From contig CP070651.1 in the NCBI GenBank assembly GCA_020354625.1, positions 4,016,358 to 4,080,357 of the forward strand: a DNA stretch of 64,000 bases, written 5' to 3'. The position numbers and the translations under genes are program-made. Below the pieces are notes generated by a model, which was not told where the DNA came from, made no database searches, and saw only the letters and a list, made by a program, of their open reading frames with translations. Shown piece after piece: positions 23,751-32,174 of the stretch. The stretch's first letter is position 1. Each line of letters begins with the position of its first letter. This DNA comes from Trueperaceae bacterium. Its GTDB lineage: Bacteria; Deinococcota; Deinococci; Deinococcales; Trueperaceae.

Positions 23751-24704
23751 TCACTGGTAGCGCACCCTCGGGTCTGCCAGCCCGTAGGCCAGGTCGGTGA
23801 GCAGGTTCGCCACCACCACGATCAGCACGAAGAGCATCAAGGTGCCCATCACCACCGGGTAATCGCGGGACAAGAGCGCGCTGGTCAGCAGCCGCCCCAT
23901 CCCCGGCCAGGAGAAGACCACCTCGGTGACCATGGCTCCCGAGAGGAGCCTGGGTGCCTCCAAACCCACCACCGTGATGAAGGGGATGGCCACGTTGGGC
24001 AGCCCGTGTCTGAGGGTGAATGTCACGCGGGACAAACCCTTGGCTTTGGCGGTGCGGATGTAGTCTTCGCGGAGCACCTCGCTGAGCCCCGCCTGCAGGT
24101 AGCGCGACCACTGCGCGATGTATAGGGTGCCCAGCACCGCCGCCGGCGCCAGCAGGTGCCAGAGCCGGTCTGTGAGCGAGAAGGGACGGCCGATGGTGGC
24201 CATGCCGCCGCTGGGGATCAGGTCGAGGTAGACCGCGAAGACGAGGATCACCAGCGTCCCGCTCCAGAAGGTGGGGATGCTGATCCCCAACACGGCGAAC
24301 CCCTCGATCAGGCTTTTGACGAACCTGGAGTCACTCACCGCCCCGGCCACCCCGAGCGCAACTGCGAGCACAAGCGCCAGCACTACCGTGGCCGCAGTCA
24401 GCCAGAGGGTGTTGACGAAGCGCTCGGCCACGATGGCGGTCACCGGCCGCCTCTCGGCGTACGAGTTGCCCCAGTTGCCCCGGGCTACGTTGGTGAGCCA
24501 CTGCCCGTACTGGACTGGGAGCGGCCGGTCTAGCCCCCACAGCTCGCGGATGCGCTCGATGCTCTCAGCCGAGGCCGACGGATCCGCGGCGTAGATATCG
24601 GCCGGGCCGCCGGCGGGGAGATGGATCAGCAAAAAGAGCAGGATGGAGATGAAGAGGAGGCGGGGGAAGATCCCCGCCATCCTCTGCAGCGCGTAACGGG
24701 ACAC
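23751..24704 (-). CDS. ABC importer permease, DppB type (second importer)
   Basis: The product is 317 residues with a GTG start. Helix 1 is RLLFISILLFLLIHLPAG; the periplasmic loop carries RIRELWGLDRPLPVQYGQWL, and the EAA loop RTAKAKGLSRVTFTLRHGLPN. It has six membrane helices. The ribosome binding site is weak, which suggests coupling to the upstream binding-protein gene 26 bases away. Confidence 0.93.
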   Translation of the reverse strand: MSRYALQRMAGIFPRLLFISILLFLLIHLPAGGPADIYAADPSASAESIERIRELWGLDRPLPVQYGQWLTNVARGNWGNSYAERRPVTAIVAERFVNTLWLTAATVVLALVLAVALGVAGAVSDSRFVKSLIEGFAVLGISIPTFWSGTLVILVFAVYLDLIPSGGMATIGRPFSLTDRLWHLLAPAAVLGTLYIAQWSRYLQAGLSEVLREDYIRTAKAKGLSRVTFTLRHGLPNVAIPFITVVGLEAPRLLSGAMVTEVVFSWPGMGRLLTSALLSRDYPVVMGTLMLFVLIVVVANLLTDLAYGLADPRVRYQ

Positions 24705-24730
24705 GGTTTGTTACGAGATTCCCAACACCC

Positions 24731-26284
24731 CTAGCGGCCGGTCCACTCCCCGGCGTTCCACAGGCTGCCGGCCAGGCTCGGGTCGTAGCCGCCAAGACCC
24801 TTGTTGACGGCGTTCAGGATCGGCCGCGGCGCCAAGGGGATGATGGCGACGTCGTCGGCGGCCGCAGCCTGGAAGCGGCGGACCAGCTCCGCCCGGTCTT
24901 CACGCTCGACCACGGTGGGGACCTGACGCAGCAGCTCGAGCGCCTCTTCGTTGCCGTAGCGCTGCCAGTTTGTGCCGAGCCAGAGGTTGAACACCGGTTC
25001 CTGGCGCTCGCCGAACCAGCCGTAGGCGATCTGGAAGCCACCTTCGATCATGGTCGGCGGGAACGAGGGCCCGTCGATCTCCTTGATGCTCACGTCGATG
25101 CCGAGCTGCTTCCAGAGGTCTTGCACGATCTGCACCACCTGGCGGCGTTCGGCCTGGCCGGCGATGTTGAGGATTTCGAGCTCGAGCGCTTGGCCGTCTT
25201 TGCTACGCATCCCGTCGCTGCCGAGCGTCCACCCGGCCTGGTCGAGCAGCTCGGCTGCCTGTTCCTGATCGAAGGGATAACGGGTCACTTCAGAGTTGTG
25301 CGCCCAGTGCGAGGGGGGGAGCACCGCATCGAGCGGCTCGACGATGTCGCCCATCACCGTCTCGGTGACCAGCGCCTTGTCGAGACCGTGGGCCAGCGCC
25401 TGGCGGACCCTGACGTCTGATAGCATCGGGTCGCTGTTGTTGACCCAGAACATCCACCAGGCGTGCGTCGGGCCGGTCACCACCTGGTAGTCGTCCAGTC
25501 CCGAGACGAAGCGGAGGTCGGCTGACGTCATGTGCAAGAGCAGGTCGGCTTCGCCGCGCTGCAGGGCGGCCCGCTGCCCTTCGCTGCCGGGGATGAAGCG
25601 GATGATGATCTCATCGAGTGCCGGCTGTCCGGCTTGCCAGTACTCCGGGTTGCGCTCGAGCCGTAAAAACGATCCCGACGACCACTCTGCGGCCAGGAAG
25701 GGGCCGGTTCCCACCGGTTGCCGGTTCAATGGCGAGTTGACGATGTCCTCGCCGGCCAAGAGGTGTTCGGGCAAGATATAGCAGCTGTCGGTGGCGGTGG
25801 CTGCCAGGAAGCTGACGTTCGTTTGCGGGAAGTGGAAGCTCACGGTGGTCTCATCCGGGGTTTCGACCCGCTCGACCTGATCCCAGACGGTGCGGCTCGG
25901 CACCGGCAGGTCGGGGTCGGTGATGACTTGCCAGGTGAAGGCGACGTCGCTCGAGGTCAAGGGCTCGCCGTCGTGCCAGCTCACGTCGTCGCGGAGTTTG
26001 AAGGTATAGACAGTAGCGTCTTGGGAGATACCGCCGTTTTCGGTGGTGGGGACTTCGCTGGCGAGCTGCGGTTGGTAGTTGCCGTCAGGGCCGATGGTCA
26101 CCAGGCAGTCGTAGATCAGGTGCTCGGCCTCGTGTGTGAGGGTCAGAAGGTCGAAGTGCGGCAGCAGGGTGCGCGGCTCCTGGGGCGAGATGATGGTTGC
26201 CGTTTGGGCTGAAGCGAGCCCGAAGAGGACCGCGGCGAGGAGCCAGGCCGCCAAGATGCTGAGTGTAGCGGTATTTCGTCTCAT
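24731..26284 (-). CDS. Peptide-type ABC importer substrate-binding protein (second importer)
   Basis: The product is 517 residues from the ATG at 26284, with GGAGG upstream. It has a Sec signal peptide ending LASA/QTA, unlike the Tat-exported paralogue at 4728. SBP_bac_5 features are LTHEAEHLIYDCLVTI, the segment KLRDDVSWHDGEPLTSSDVAFTWQVI, and a lobe-crossing region WMFWVNNSDPMLSDVRVRQALAHGLD. There is no lipobox, so it is free or held by other means. The substrate is unknown. Its operon is flanked on both sides by LVIVD-PA lipoprotein genes on the same strand. Confidence 0.93.
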   Translation of the reverse strand: MRRNTATLSILAAWLLAAVLFGLASAQTATIISPQEPRTLLPHFDLLTLTHEAEHLIYDCLVTIGPDGNYQPQLASEVPTTENGGISQDATVYTFKLRDDVSWHDGEPLTSSDVAFTWQVITDPDLPVPSRTVWDQVERVETPDETTVSFHFPQTNVSFLAATATDSCYILPEHLLAGEDIVNSPLNRQPVGTGPFLAAEWSSGSFLRLERNPEYWQAGQPALDEIIIRFIPGSEGQRAALQRGEADLLLHMTSADLRFVSGLDDYQVVTGPTHAWWMFWVNNSDPMLSDVRVRQALAHGLDKALVTETVMGDIVEPLDAVLPPSHWAHNSEVTRYPFDQEQAAELLDQAGWTLGSDGMRSKDGQALELEILNIAGQAERRQVVQIVQDLWKQLGIDVSIKEIDGPSFPPTMIEGGFQIAYGWFGERQEPVFNLWLGTNWQRYGNEEALELLRQVPTVVEREDRAELVRRFQAAAADDVAIIPLAPRPILNAVNKGLGGYDPSLAGSLWNAGEWTGR

Positions 26285-26434
26285 GGATGCATACCTCCGA
26301 GAGTCTCCCTGCAGCTCCAGCGGTCTCGAACCGACCGCTGGAGCCACCGTATCTACAAGCCTAAGTACTGTACAAGCTCGGTAAGGTTTCGTGAGCGACA
26401 GAGGGGGTGTGGGCGGCTTTCGAGCTCGCCATCC

Positions 26435-26466
26435 AAAAAGTTTGGAGCGGATTTATCCGCTCCAAA
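26435..26466 (-). terminator. Intrinsic terminator of the second LVIVD gene
   Basis: The inverted repeat 26441-26452 / 26455-26466 forms a long stem (11-12 bp). On the reverse strand it is followed by CTTTTTGG, a U tract. It is placed 47 bases past the stop of the gene at 26513 and before the importer operon. Confidence 0.88.
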
Positions 26467-26512
26467 CCGATCGTCACCGACCTACCGGGTCAGCTATTTT
26501 CGGGAGATGTTC

Positions 26513-28249
26513 TTAATCTCCATCAACATTGTCGAAGATCCACAGACCGGTGTCGCGGTCGCTCCCCAAAATGTAGGTGTTGCCGTTCGGGTGCTCATGC
26601 AGGTAGACGCCCCAGAAGTTCGAGCCGGCGGGATCGACAAAGTGGGCCACTTCGGTTAGGGTGTCATCCGCGAAGTCCACCACCCGCATCCCTTCAGCGT
26701 ACCAGGAGATATAGGCCCGCGTGCCATCGTCGACCACCACGTTGTGCATGGTCCGGTCACCGGGTAGCGGCGGGTTGGCGAACACGCCTTCGGTGGCGAA
26801 CTGATCGAGCTCGACGATATTGCTGGGGTCGCTCACGTCGAGCAGGCGCAGGTAACCGTAGCCGTCGAAGATGCCCGCAGCGGCCATAGCTGCCCCCTCG
26901 TTACCTTTCATGATTTCGCCCGTCGAGTAGCCCACGAAGTAGCCGGGGATGGTGATGATGTCGGCGGTGCCCGCCGACATGGCCACCAGTGCGTCACCGC
27001 GGGCGGCGTCGTTGGCCACCACGAAGCCTGCGTATCCCAGTGCCTGGGCGTTGGCGGCTTTGGTGGAGAAGAAGCAGGTTCCGCGCTGGATCAAGGCTAC
27101 TTCACCCGGGTTGGCTGCCCTGTCGAACTCTCCCGTGGTGCAACCTTCGCCACCGGTCCAGTGGACGGGTCCACCGAAGCTGGCACCGGGCAAGGAATAC
27201 GTCGGCGGAGTAAAGCCACCTTCGGCAACGGGATAGCTGGTGCCATCAAAGGTGAAGGAGGCCAACGCGCCGGCCGAGAAGTCCTCGTCACCAAAGAGAA
27301 CGCGCGTGCCGTCCGCGTTGGGAACTGCCACGTGGCCGTCACCGGCCGGGAACTCTCCAGAGAGTGGATCGGGAACGGCGTACACGCTATCACCCAGGAA
27401 CACCGGATTAGCGGGATCGGTCACGTCGAGAAGCACCAGGCCCGCGTCCCAGTAGGCTAGGTAGGCGATGACTTGTCCGCCGTTGTCCTGTACCCAGACG
27501 TCGTGGAGGAAGGTGCCAGCGGTCTCACCGAACTCGGCGTCGATGTCGTCTGGCCAGTCGAGCTGCCCGGTGACCGCGATCACCTTGGGCGCCTGGGGTT
27601 TGGTGATGTCGACGATGGTCAGGTCCTGAACGTTCACGTCGTCCACCACCAGCATGTAGGCGTTGTTGCCCTGCTGGTAGAGGTAGGTGTTATGAACCGG
27701 GAAGTCGAGGTAGTTCTGCCTGAGCGCCCGCGGCTTGGTGGGGTCAGTGACGTCCCAGATGGTCACACCGCCTTGGCCTGGGATGGCCGCCACACCGTTG
27801 GCCTGCAAGCGGGGTAGGAACACCGAGCCACACGGTTCGTTGGACGCCACCAGGATCTCGCCTTGAAAGTGTCTCGTCTCGAGGTGGGCGACCTTGACGT
27901 CGTTGTTACGGGTGCCCGGCTTGGCGGGGATGAAGGCGACTTTGGCTGGAGCAGCCGGATCTGAAATGTCGACGATATGCACGCCGGTCCAGTCGAGCGA
28001 GCACGCGATGTCGTCGAAGGTGCCCAGGTAGGCGTAGTTGCCGTAGGCCCAGACGTCGGTGACGTTCTCACCACCGGGTATGCCCATATCAGCGGCCGAT
28101 AGCTGACCAACCACGGTGAGCTCCGGACTTGCGGAACCGCCGTGATTTTGCCCTGCCAGAAGCGGTTGCTTTTGGGTGCTGCTACAGGATGCCAGCAGAA
28201 GCACCAGGGCGAAGCTTACCAAAAGTAGAGCTGGTGATAGACGCTTCAA
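26513..28249 (-). CDS. LVIVD-repeat propeller lipoprotein with PA domain (2)
   Basis: The product is 578 residues from a TTG at 28249, chosen because AAGGAGAG precedes it and the lipoprotein signal (lipobox LLASC, Cys22) then begins at once; the earlier in-frame ATG gives an implausible 45-residue leader. LVIVD blades include GVHIVDISDPAAPAKVAFI, LTIVDITKPQAPKVIAV, LVLLDVTDPANPVFLGD and LRLLDVSDPSNIVEL. A PA module is inserted at about 330-400 (NPGEVALIQRGTCFFSTKAANAQALGYAGFVVAND). It has the same architecture as the protein at 20811 but is clearly diverged, so this is an old duplication. Confidence 0.88.
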   Translation of the reverse strand: MKRLSPALLLVSFALVLLLASCSSTQKQPLLAGQNHGGSASPELTVVGQLSAADMGIPGGENVTDVWAYGNYAYLGTFDDIACSLDWTGVHIVDISDPAAPAKVAFIPAKPGTRNNDVKVAHLETRHFQGEILVASNEPCGSVFLPRLQANGVAAIPGQGGVTIWDVTDPTKPRALRQNYLDFPVHNTYLYQQGNNAYMLVVDDVNVQDLTIVDITKPQAPKVIAVTGQLDWPDDIDAEFGETAGTFLHDVWVQDNGGQVIAYLAYWDAGLVLLDVTDPANPVFLGDSVYAVPDPLSGEFPAGDGHVAVPNADGTRVLFGDEDFSAGALASFTFDGTSYPVAEGGFTPPTYSLPGASFGGPVHWTGGEGCTTGEFDRAANPGEVALIQRGTCFFSTKAANAQALGYAGFVVANDAARGDALVAMSAGTADIITIPGYFVGYSTGEIMKGNEGAAMAAAGIFDGYGYLRLLDVSDPSNIVELDQFATEGVFANPPLPGDRTMHNVVVDDGTRAYISWYAEGMRVVDFADDTLTEVAHFVDPAGSNFWGVYLHEHPNGNTYILGSDRDTGLWIFDNVDGD

Positions 28250-28382
28250 GTTCTCTCCTTCTGTACTGAGAGTAGGGGTGTATTCCTGAATGCTGAATGG
28301 TTTGGACGATGCTGTAGGGTGCAACAGCGCTGATTCCACCTCCCCGTATCCACGATTGTGCCGTTCAACTGTTGCTTGGCGC

Positions 28383-28411
28383 ATTATATCAATCGAGTTT
28401 TATTTGATCAA
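28383..28411 (-). promoter_or_regulatory. Promoter of the second LVIVD lipoprotein gene
   Basis: On the reverse strand TTGATC (28406-28411) and TATAAT (28383-28388) are 17 bases apart within an AT-rich patch. The predicted 5' leader is about 127 bases. Confidence 0.75.
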
Positions 28412-28636
28412 TTCATCGATCACAGCGCCCGGGCGCCACAAGATTCTCGTGGGCGGGTGGCGCTACAGGTCGTTCACGCTCTGTTCAGGTGGCGTTCGAT
28501 TCGCGTTCAGGGACCAAAGCGCATCCTGAGATCAGATAGATAGAGCTCCGTAGCCCGAGAACGAAGGTGTGGGAAGGAGCATTTGCCAAATCCTATTCCG
28601 AAGTATTTCTTTGAGCGTGAGGAGGTGAGCCTACAG
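28412..28636 (+). other. Upstream region of the small lipoprotein gene
   Basis: No gene is seen. It should hold the forward promoter for the gene at 28637. The only firm signal is the GAGGAGGTGA ribosome binding site at 28618-28627. Confidence 0.4.
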
Positions 28637-29338
28637 ATGAAAGGCCGTAAGAGGCGTGAAGATGAAAAGAAGCGGCAGCTTCCTCGCCAGAACCTCGTTT
28701 TGGGAATCATGATAGGGCTCTTGTTGGGGCTGGTCGCCTGTTCCGGGCCGCTTGTGCCACCCCCGCTTCCGGGTGAACCGCTACCAGGAACCTACGGGGA
28801 AGCCGTCAGAATCGTGGAAGGCACCGTCGAGAATGCAGGCGCTCTCGGGTCCGATCATATCTGGGCCTGGACCATCGAAGGGAAGACTGTCGCCTCGGTG
28901 ATCGCCGGTGGACCCCTCAGACCCGACGGATCTTTTTATCTGGTTCTCCCTGAAACCGTTGCCCACGAGAACCTCTACCCCTTGAGGGACATGTGCCGTA
29001 GAGGGCTCGTCTTCTCGAGCCCGTACGTGGGTGGCCTGCTCGTCCCTCTTCTCGCGGACACCGTCGGCACCAACGTACTGCACACGACCTCTTCTCGAGC
29101 CTGGCACTCACCCAAGAAGGGCGATCGAGCTTCCATCCGCATCTACGTCGACCGGGACACGACCCTCACCGGTCGCTGTACCCGCGGCGAGTACCGGGGT
29201 CTTAGCGCCGCTCTGACTCTCAGGGAGGGGTGGAACCTCGCGCTTGTAGAGATCACCAGTACAGGCTTGTTTTCTTGGGCGCTCGAGATTCGCAGTGAGC
29301 TGCCACCTGATGACGCGCGCTGGTACGCCTTTCCCTAA
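28637..29338 (+). CDS. Lipoprotein of unknown function
   Basis: The product is 233 residues. The start at 28637 is fixed by GAGGAGGTGA 9 bases upstream. A long, highly basic n-region (KGRKRREDEKKRQLPRQ) precedes the hydrophobic segment and lipobox GLVAC (Cys35). A proline-rich spacer (PLVPPPLPGEPLPG) follows. The mature domain is beta-rich, with two possible disulfide cysteines in RDMCRRG and TGRCTRG. No family is recognised. It shares direction with the PKD lipoprotein 130 bases downstream. Confidence 0.75.
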   Translation: MKGRKRREDEKKRQLPRQNLVLGIMIGLLLGLVACSGPLVPPPLPGEPLPGTYGEAVRIVEGTVENAGALGSDHIWAWTIEGKTVASVIAGGPLRPDGSFYLVLPETVAHENLYPLRDMCRRGLVFSSPYVGGLLVPLLADTVGTNVLHTTSSRAWHSPKKGDRASIRIYVDRDTTLTGRCTRGEYRGLSAALTLREGWNLALVEITSTGLFSWALEIRSELPPDDARWYAFP

Positions 29339-29467
29339 AGGGTTATTGGTCGCAAGAAAGGATGTGATCGATGTGAGAGATCCTATCGACGGAACCGCAC
29401 GGGCGTTGCGTTAACTCCTTTTCTTCAGCCATTCAGAACCTTCATCTGCACGAAAGACGGTGGAGCC

Positions 29468-31675
29468 ATGAAAAAAGTGTATTGGAGAACCACGGGCCTG
29501 AGCATTACCTCACTTCTTTTCCTTATCTTCCTTGTGGTCGGTTGCTCCGGACAAGTGGCCAACCAGGATCCGGTCGCCACCTTTAGCTGCGTTCCCACTG
29601 CCGGCACTACCGAGACGGTGTTCAGCTTCGATGCGAGCGCCTCGGGAGATCCCGATGGCACGATCGCTAGTTATGCCTGGACTTTTGGGGACGGCACCAG
29701 CGGAAGCGGCGCGAAGACTACGCACCAGTACGCTGCGTCGGGAACCTACACGGTGGAGCTCACCATCACCGATGACCGTGGCGCTACGGCAAAGACATCG
29801 GAGAGCGTGGCGGTTGCCAACCAGCTGCCTACGGCTGTTTTTACGGTCACGCCTGCTGCCGGCACTACCGACACGGAGTTCAGCTTCGATGCGAACGCCT
29901 CGGGGGATCCAGATGGCACCCTCACCGGCTACGCGTGGGACTTCGGGGACGGCACCAGCGGAAGCGGTGCGACGACTACGCACCAGTATGTTGCTGCTGG
30001 GACCTTTACCGTTACCTTGACCATCACCGATAATGATGGGGCCACAGCTGTGGCCAGCCAAGATGTCACGGTGACCGGCAATCAAGCACCCACTGCCGCC
30101 TTTACGGTCACACCTGCTGCCGGCACTACCGAGACGGTGTTCAGCTTCGATGCGAGCGCCTCGGGAGATCCCGATGGCACGATCGCTAGTTATGCCTGGA
30201 CCTTTGGGGACGGCACCAGCGGAAGCGGCGCGAAGACTACGCACCAGTACGCTGCTGCTGGGACCTTTACCGTTACCTTGACCATCACCGACAATGATGG
30301 GGCCACAGCTGTGGCCAGCCAAGATGTCACGGTGACCGGCAACCAAGCACCCACTGCCGCCTTTACGGTCACACCTGCTGCCGGTACTACCGAGACGGTG
30401 TTCAGCTTCGATGCGAGCGCCTCGGGAGATCCAGATGGCACCCTCACCGGCTATGCCTGGACCTTCGGGGACGGCACCAGCGGAAGCGGTGCGACGACTA
30501 CGCACCAGTATGTTGCTGCTGGGACCTTTACCGTTACCTTGACCATCACCGACAATGGTGGAGCTACCGACACAGCTAGCGCAGATGTAACGGTTACTCC
30601 TACGTCGGCCGAGGTCACCACAGAAGTCACCGAAGCCATAGGCGAGATTGCGGCTTTCGAACAAGCCTTACGCAACAACGTAGTCGCCGATGTCCTGTTT
30701 GACTTGCAGGAGCTCTTCAACATGGGAGGAACCCCATTCTTACGCACCCTCATGAGCAACCGTGCTGAACTGCAGAGCTTCGTGAGCCAACTCACCGAGG
30801 AGTTCATGACCCTGCCTCGAGGCGACTTCACCTGGAACGAACTGACCTTCAACTGGGAAGAGACAGCGGCTTCAGACGACTACATCTTGAACTGGACGAC
30901 CGCCGGTGAAAGTGGACCGGTCGCTGCCAGGGCTGTTTTGGATTGGAACGCTACGGGACCGACAGAGAACGTCGAAAGCTGGATCGATCCCTTTACCGAG
31001 ACCCGTACCCTTGTAGAGGTTCCCACCGGCATGAGCGCCAGCACGACGGTCGATGGGGTCACCGCCGCCGACTTCGACCTCACTGCCGGCTGGTTCGACG
31101 ATGCCCCTTGCACCATAGCCATCTTCGAACCGACCAATTTAAGCCTCTCAGGCAATATCGGCACCGATCCGGTCCTCACAGCTGATGTGACCGCGAATCT
31201 CGAAGACACCAGTAGCTTTGATACGATAGCCACCACCGGCACTCTGGGCTTCACAGGGTTCACCGGTTCGGGTAGCTTCAGCTGGAACGCGAGCACCAGT
31301 GGGCTCCTGAGCCGCTGGCCAACCAACGATCCCTACACCCCCTGTCGGCTGATGGACTTCACGCCAAACTCGGCAAGTCTCACCTTCACTCTGAGCACCA
31401 CCGTCTCTGGGGAGACCGACAGCTTCGGCCTGACCCTCGATCTGAGCACCATCAATCTGGATTTTGGCACTGCAAGTGTGAGTGGCTCACTCGACGTGAA
31501 CGGCGTCACCGCCATGAGCTTTTCAGGGACCTTCGATGACCAGGATGGCGACGGTATCCCGGGTGAGAACATCACCCTTACCTACGCCGCCGACAGTAGC
31601 ACCGAAACGCTCGAAGCCTTCATCGAAGAGGTTGTTCCACCGCCACTCCTTATCATCTTGAAGCTCTTGTGGTAG
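29468..31675 (+). CDS. Lipoprotein with four PKD domains
   Basis: The product is 735 residues with lipobox VVGC (Cys26). Four PKD (polycystic kidney disease-like Ig) domains run from about 33 to 378 with a period of 86-87 residues. Each carries VFSFDASASGDPDGT...YAWTFGDGTSGSG, the WDFGDGT hallmark. The units are nearly identical at the DNA level. The C-terminal 350 residues are beta-rich, with repeats of Thr/Ser and one acidic DDQDGDGIPGENITL segment resembling a calcium loop; no family is recognised there. PKD arrays usually act as spacers or carbohydrate/protein-binding modules that project a domain from the cell surface. Confidence 0.88.
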   Translation: MKKVYWRTTGLSITSLLFLIFLVVGCSGQVANQDPVATFSCVPTAGTTETVFSFDASASGDPDGTIASYAWTFGDGTSGSGAKTTHQYAASGTYTVELTITDDRGATAKTSESVAVANQLPTAVFTVTPAAGTTDTEFSFDANASGDPDGTLTGYAWDFGDGTSGSGATTTHQYVAAGTFTVTLTITDNDGATAVASQDVTVTGNQAPTAAFTVTPAAGTTETVFSFDASASGDPDGTIASYAWTFGDGTSGSGAKTTHQYAAAGTFTVTLTITDNDGATAVASQDVTVTGNQAPTAAFTVTPAAGTTETVFSFDASASGDPDGTLTGYAWTFGDGTSGSGATTTHQYVAAGTFTVTLTITDNGGATDTASADVTVTPTSAEVTTEVTEAIGEIAAFEQALRNNVVADVLFDLQELFNMGGTPFLRTLMSNRAELQSFVSQLTEEFMTLPRGDFTWNELTFNWEETAASDDYILNWTTAGESGPVAARAVLDWNATGPTENVESWIDPFTETRTLVEVPTGMSASTTVDGVTAADFDLTAGWFDDAPCTIAIFEPTNLSLSGNIGTDPVLTADVTANLEDTSSFDTIATTGTLGFTGFTGSGSFSWNASTSGLLSRWPTNDPYTPCRLMDFTPNSASLTFTLSTTVSGETDSFGLTLDLSTINLDFGTASVSGSLDVNGVTAMSFSGTFDDQDGDGIPGENITLTYAADSSTETLEAFIEEVVPPPLLIILKLLW
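29597..30600 (+). repeat. Near-identical tandem repeat units encoding PKD domains
   Basis: There are four in-frame units of 258-261 bp. The segment of unit 1 at 29597-29740 and the matching one of unit 3 at about 30114-30257 differ at only a few bases, and units 2 and 4 share long identical runs such as the GGTGCGACGACTACGCACCA block. The alternating similarity suggests recent gene conversion or unequal exchange between units. Confidence 0.85.
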
Positions 31676-31785
31676 ACGAACACGGGGTTTGGCAGGGGCG
31701 GCTGGCGTGTTGCCTTCTCAAAGTCCGATATCAAGTGGAATAGATACCTGCATCAGCGGAATGCTCGCTAGTCACACCACCTTTT

Positions 31786-31812
31786 GGGTGATCTTGGCTT
31801 CCAAGATCACCC
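31786..31812 (+). terminator. 12-bp perfect hairpin after the PKD gene
   Basis: The arms 31786-31797 and 31801-31812 are perfectly complementary with a 3-base loop, 110 bases past the PKD stop. The forward strand lacks a T run after it. The position between the PKD gene and its truncated paralogue fits a transcript 3' end, but termination is unproven. Confidence 0.45.
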
Positions 31813-31841
31813 ACTTCGCCTGCACCAAAGAGGGTGAAGCC

Positions 31842-32075
31842 ATGAAAAAAGCGTTTGGAAGAATGACGGGACTCTATCTGGCCACGCTTCTACTCCTCGC
31901 CACTGCTTGCTCTGGAGAAGTGGCCAACCAGGATCAGAAAGCCGCTTTGAGTTGCGTTCCCACCGCTGACACTACCGAGACGATTGACACTACCGAGACG
32001 ATCTTCAGCTTCTATGAGGGCGCCTCGATGGGTGCTTGGATTACCAGCCGACGCCGTGCTGTATTCAAAGGATAA
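31842..32075 (+). pseudogene. Truncated paralogue of the PKD lipoprotein gene
   Basis: The frame encodes 77 residues starting MKKAFGRMTGLYLATLLLLATAC, which parallels MKKVYWRTTGLSITSLLFLIFLVVGC of the neighbour. It then shares CSG(E/Q)VANQD, SCVPTA and TTETIFSF with it. The similarity ends at the point where the first PKD domain should continue (FYEGASMGAW...), and the frame stops soon after. A duplicated DTTETI unit is visible. It is probably the remnant of a tandem duplication; a short lipopeptide could still be made, since signal and lipobox are intact. Confidence 0.75.
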
Positions 32076-32174
32076 CTTTAGTAACCTACGAGGAAGCAGC
32101 TTATCTCATAGAGGCGCCGGCGCCCAAACCTGCACACTATTGGACACCGGCCTTACTTATTTTAGGAGAGAAGC

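Noticed and set aside
29597-30600. CRISPR-like periodic repeats
   Set aside because: The period is about 260 bp, in frame and encodes PKD domains. There are no short repeats with unique spacers.
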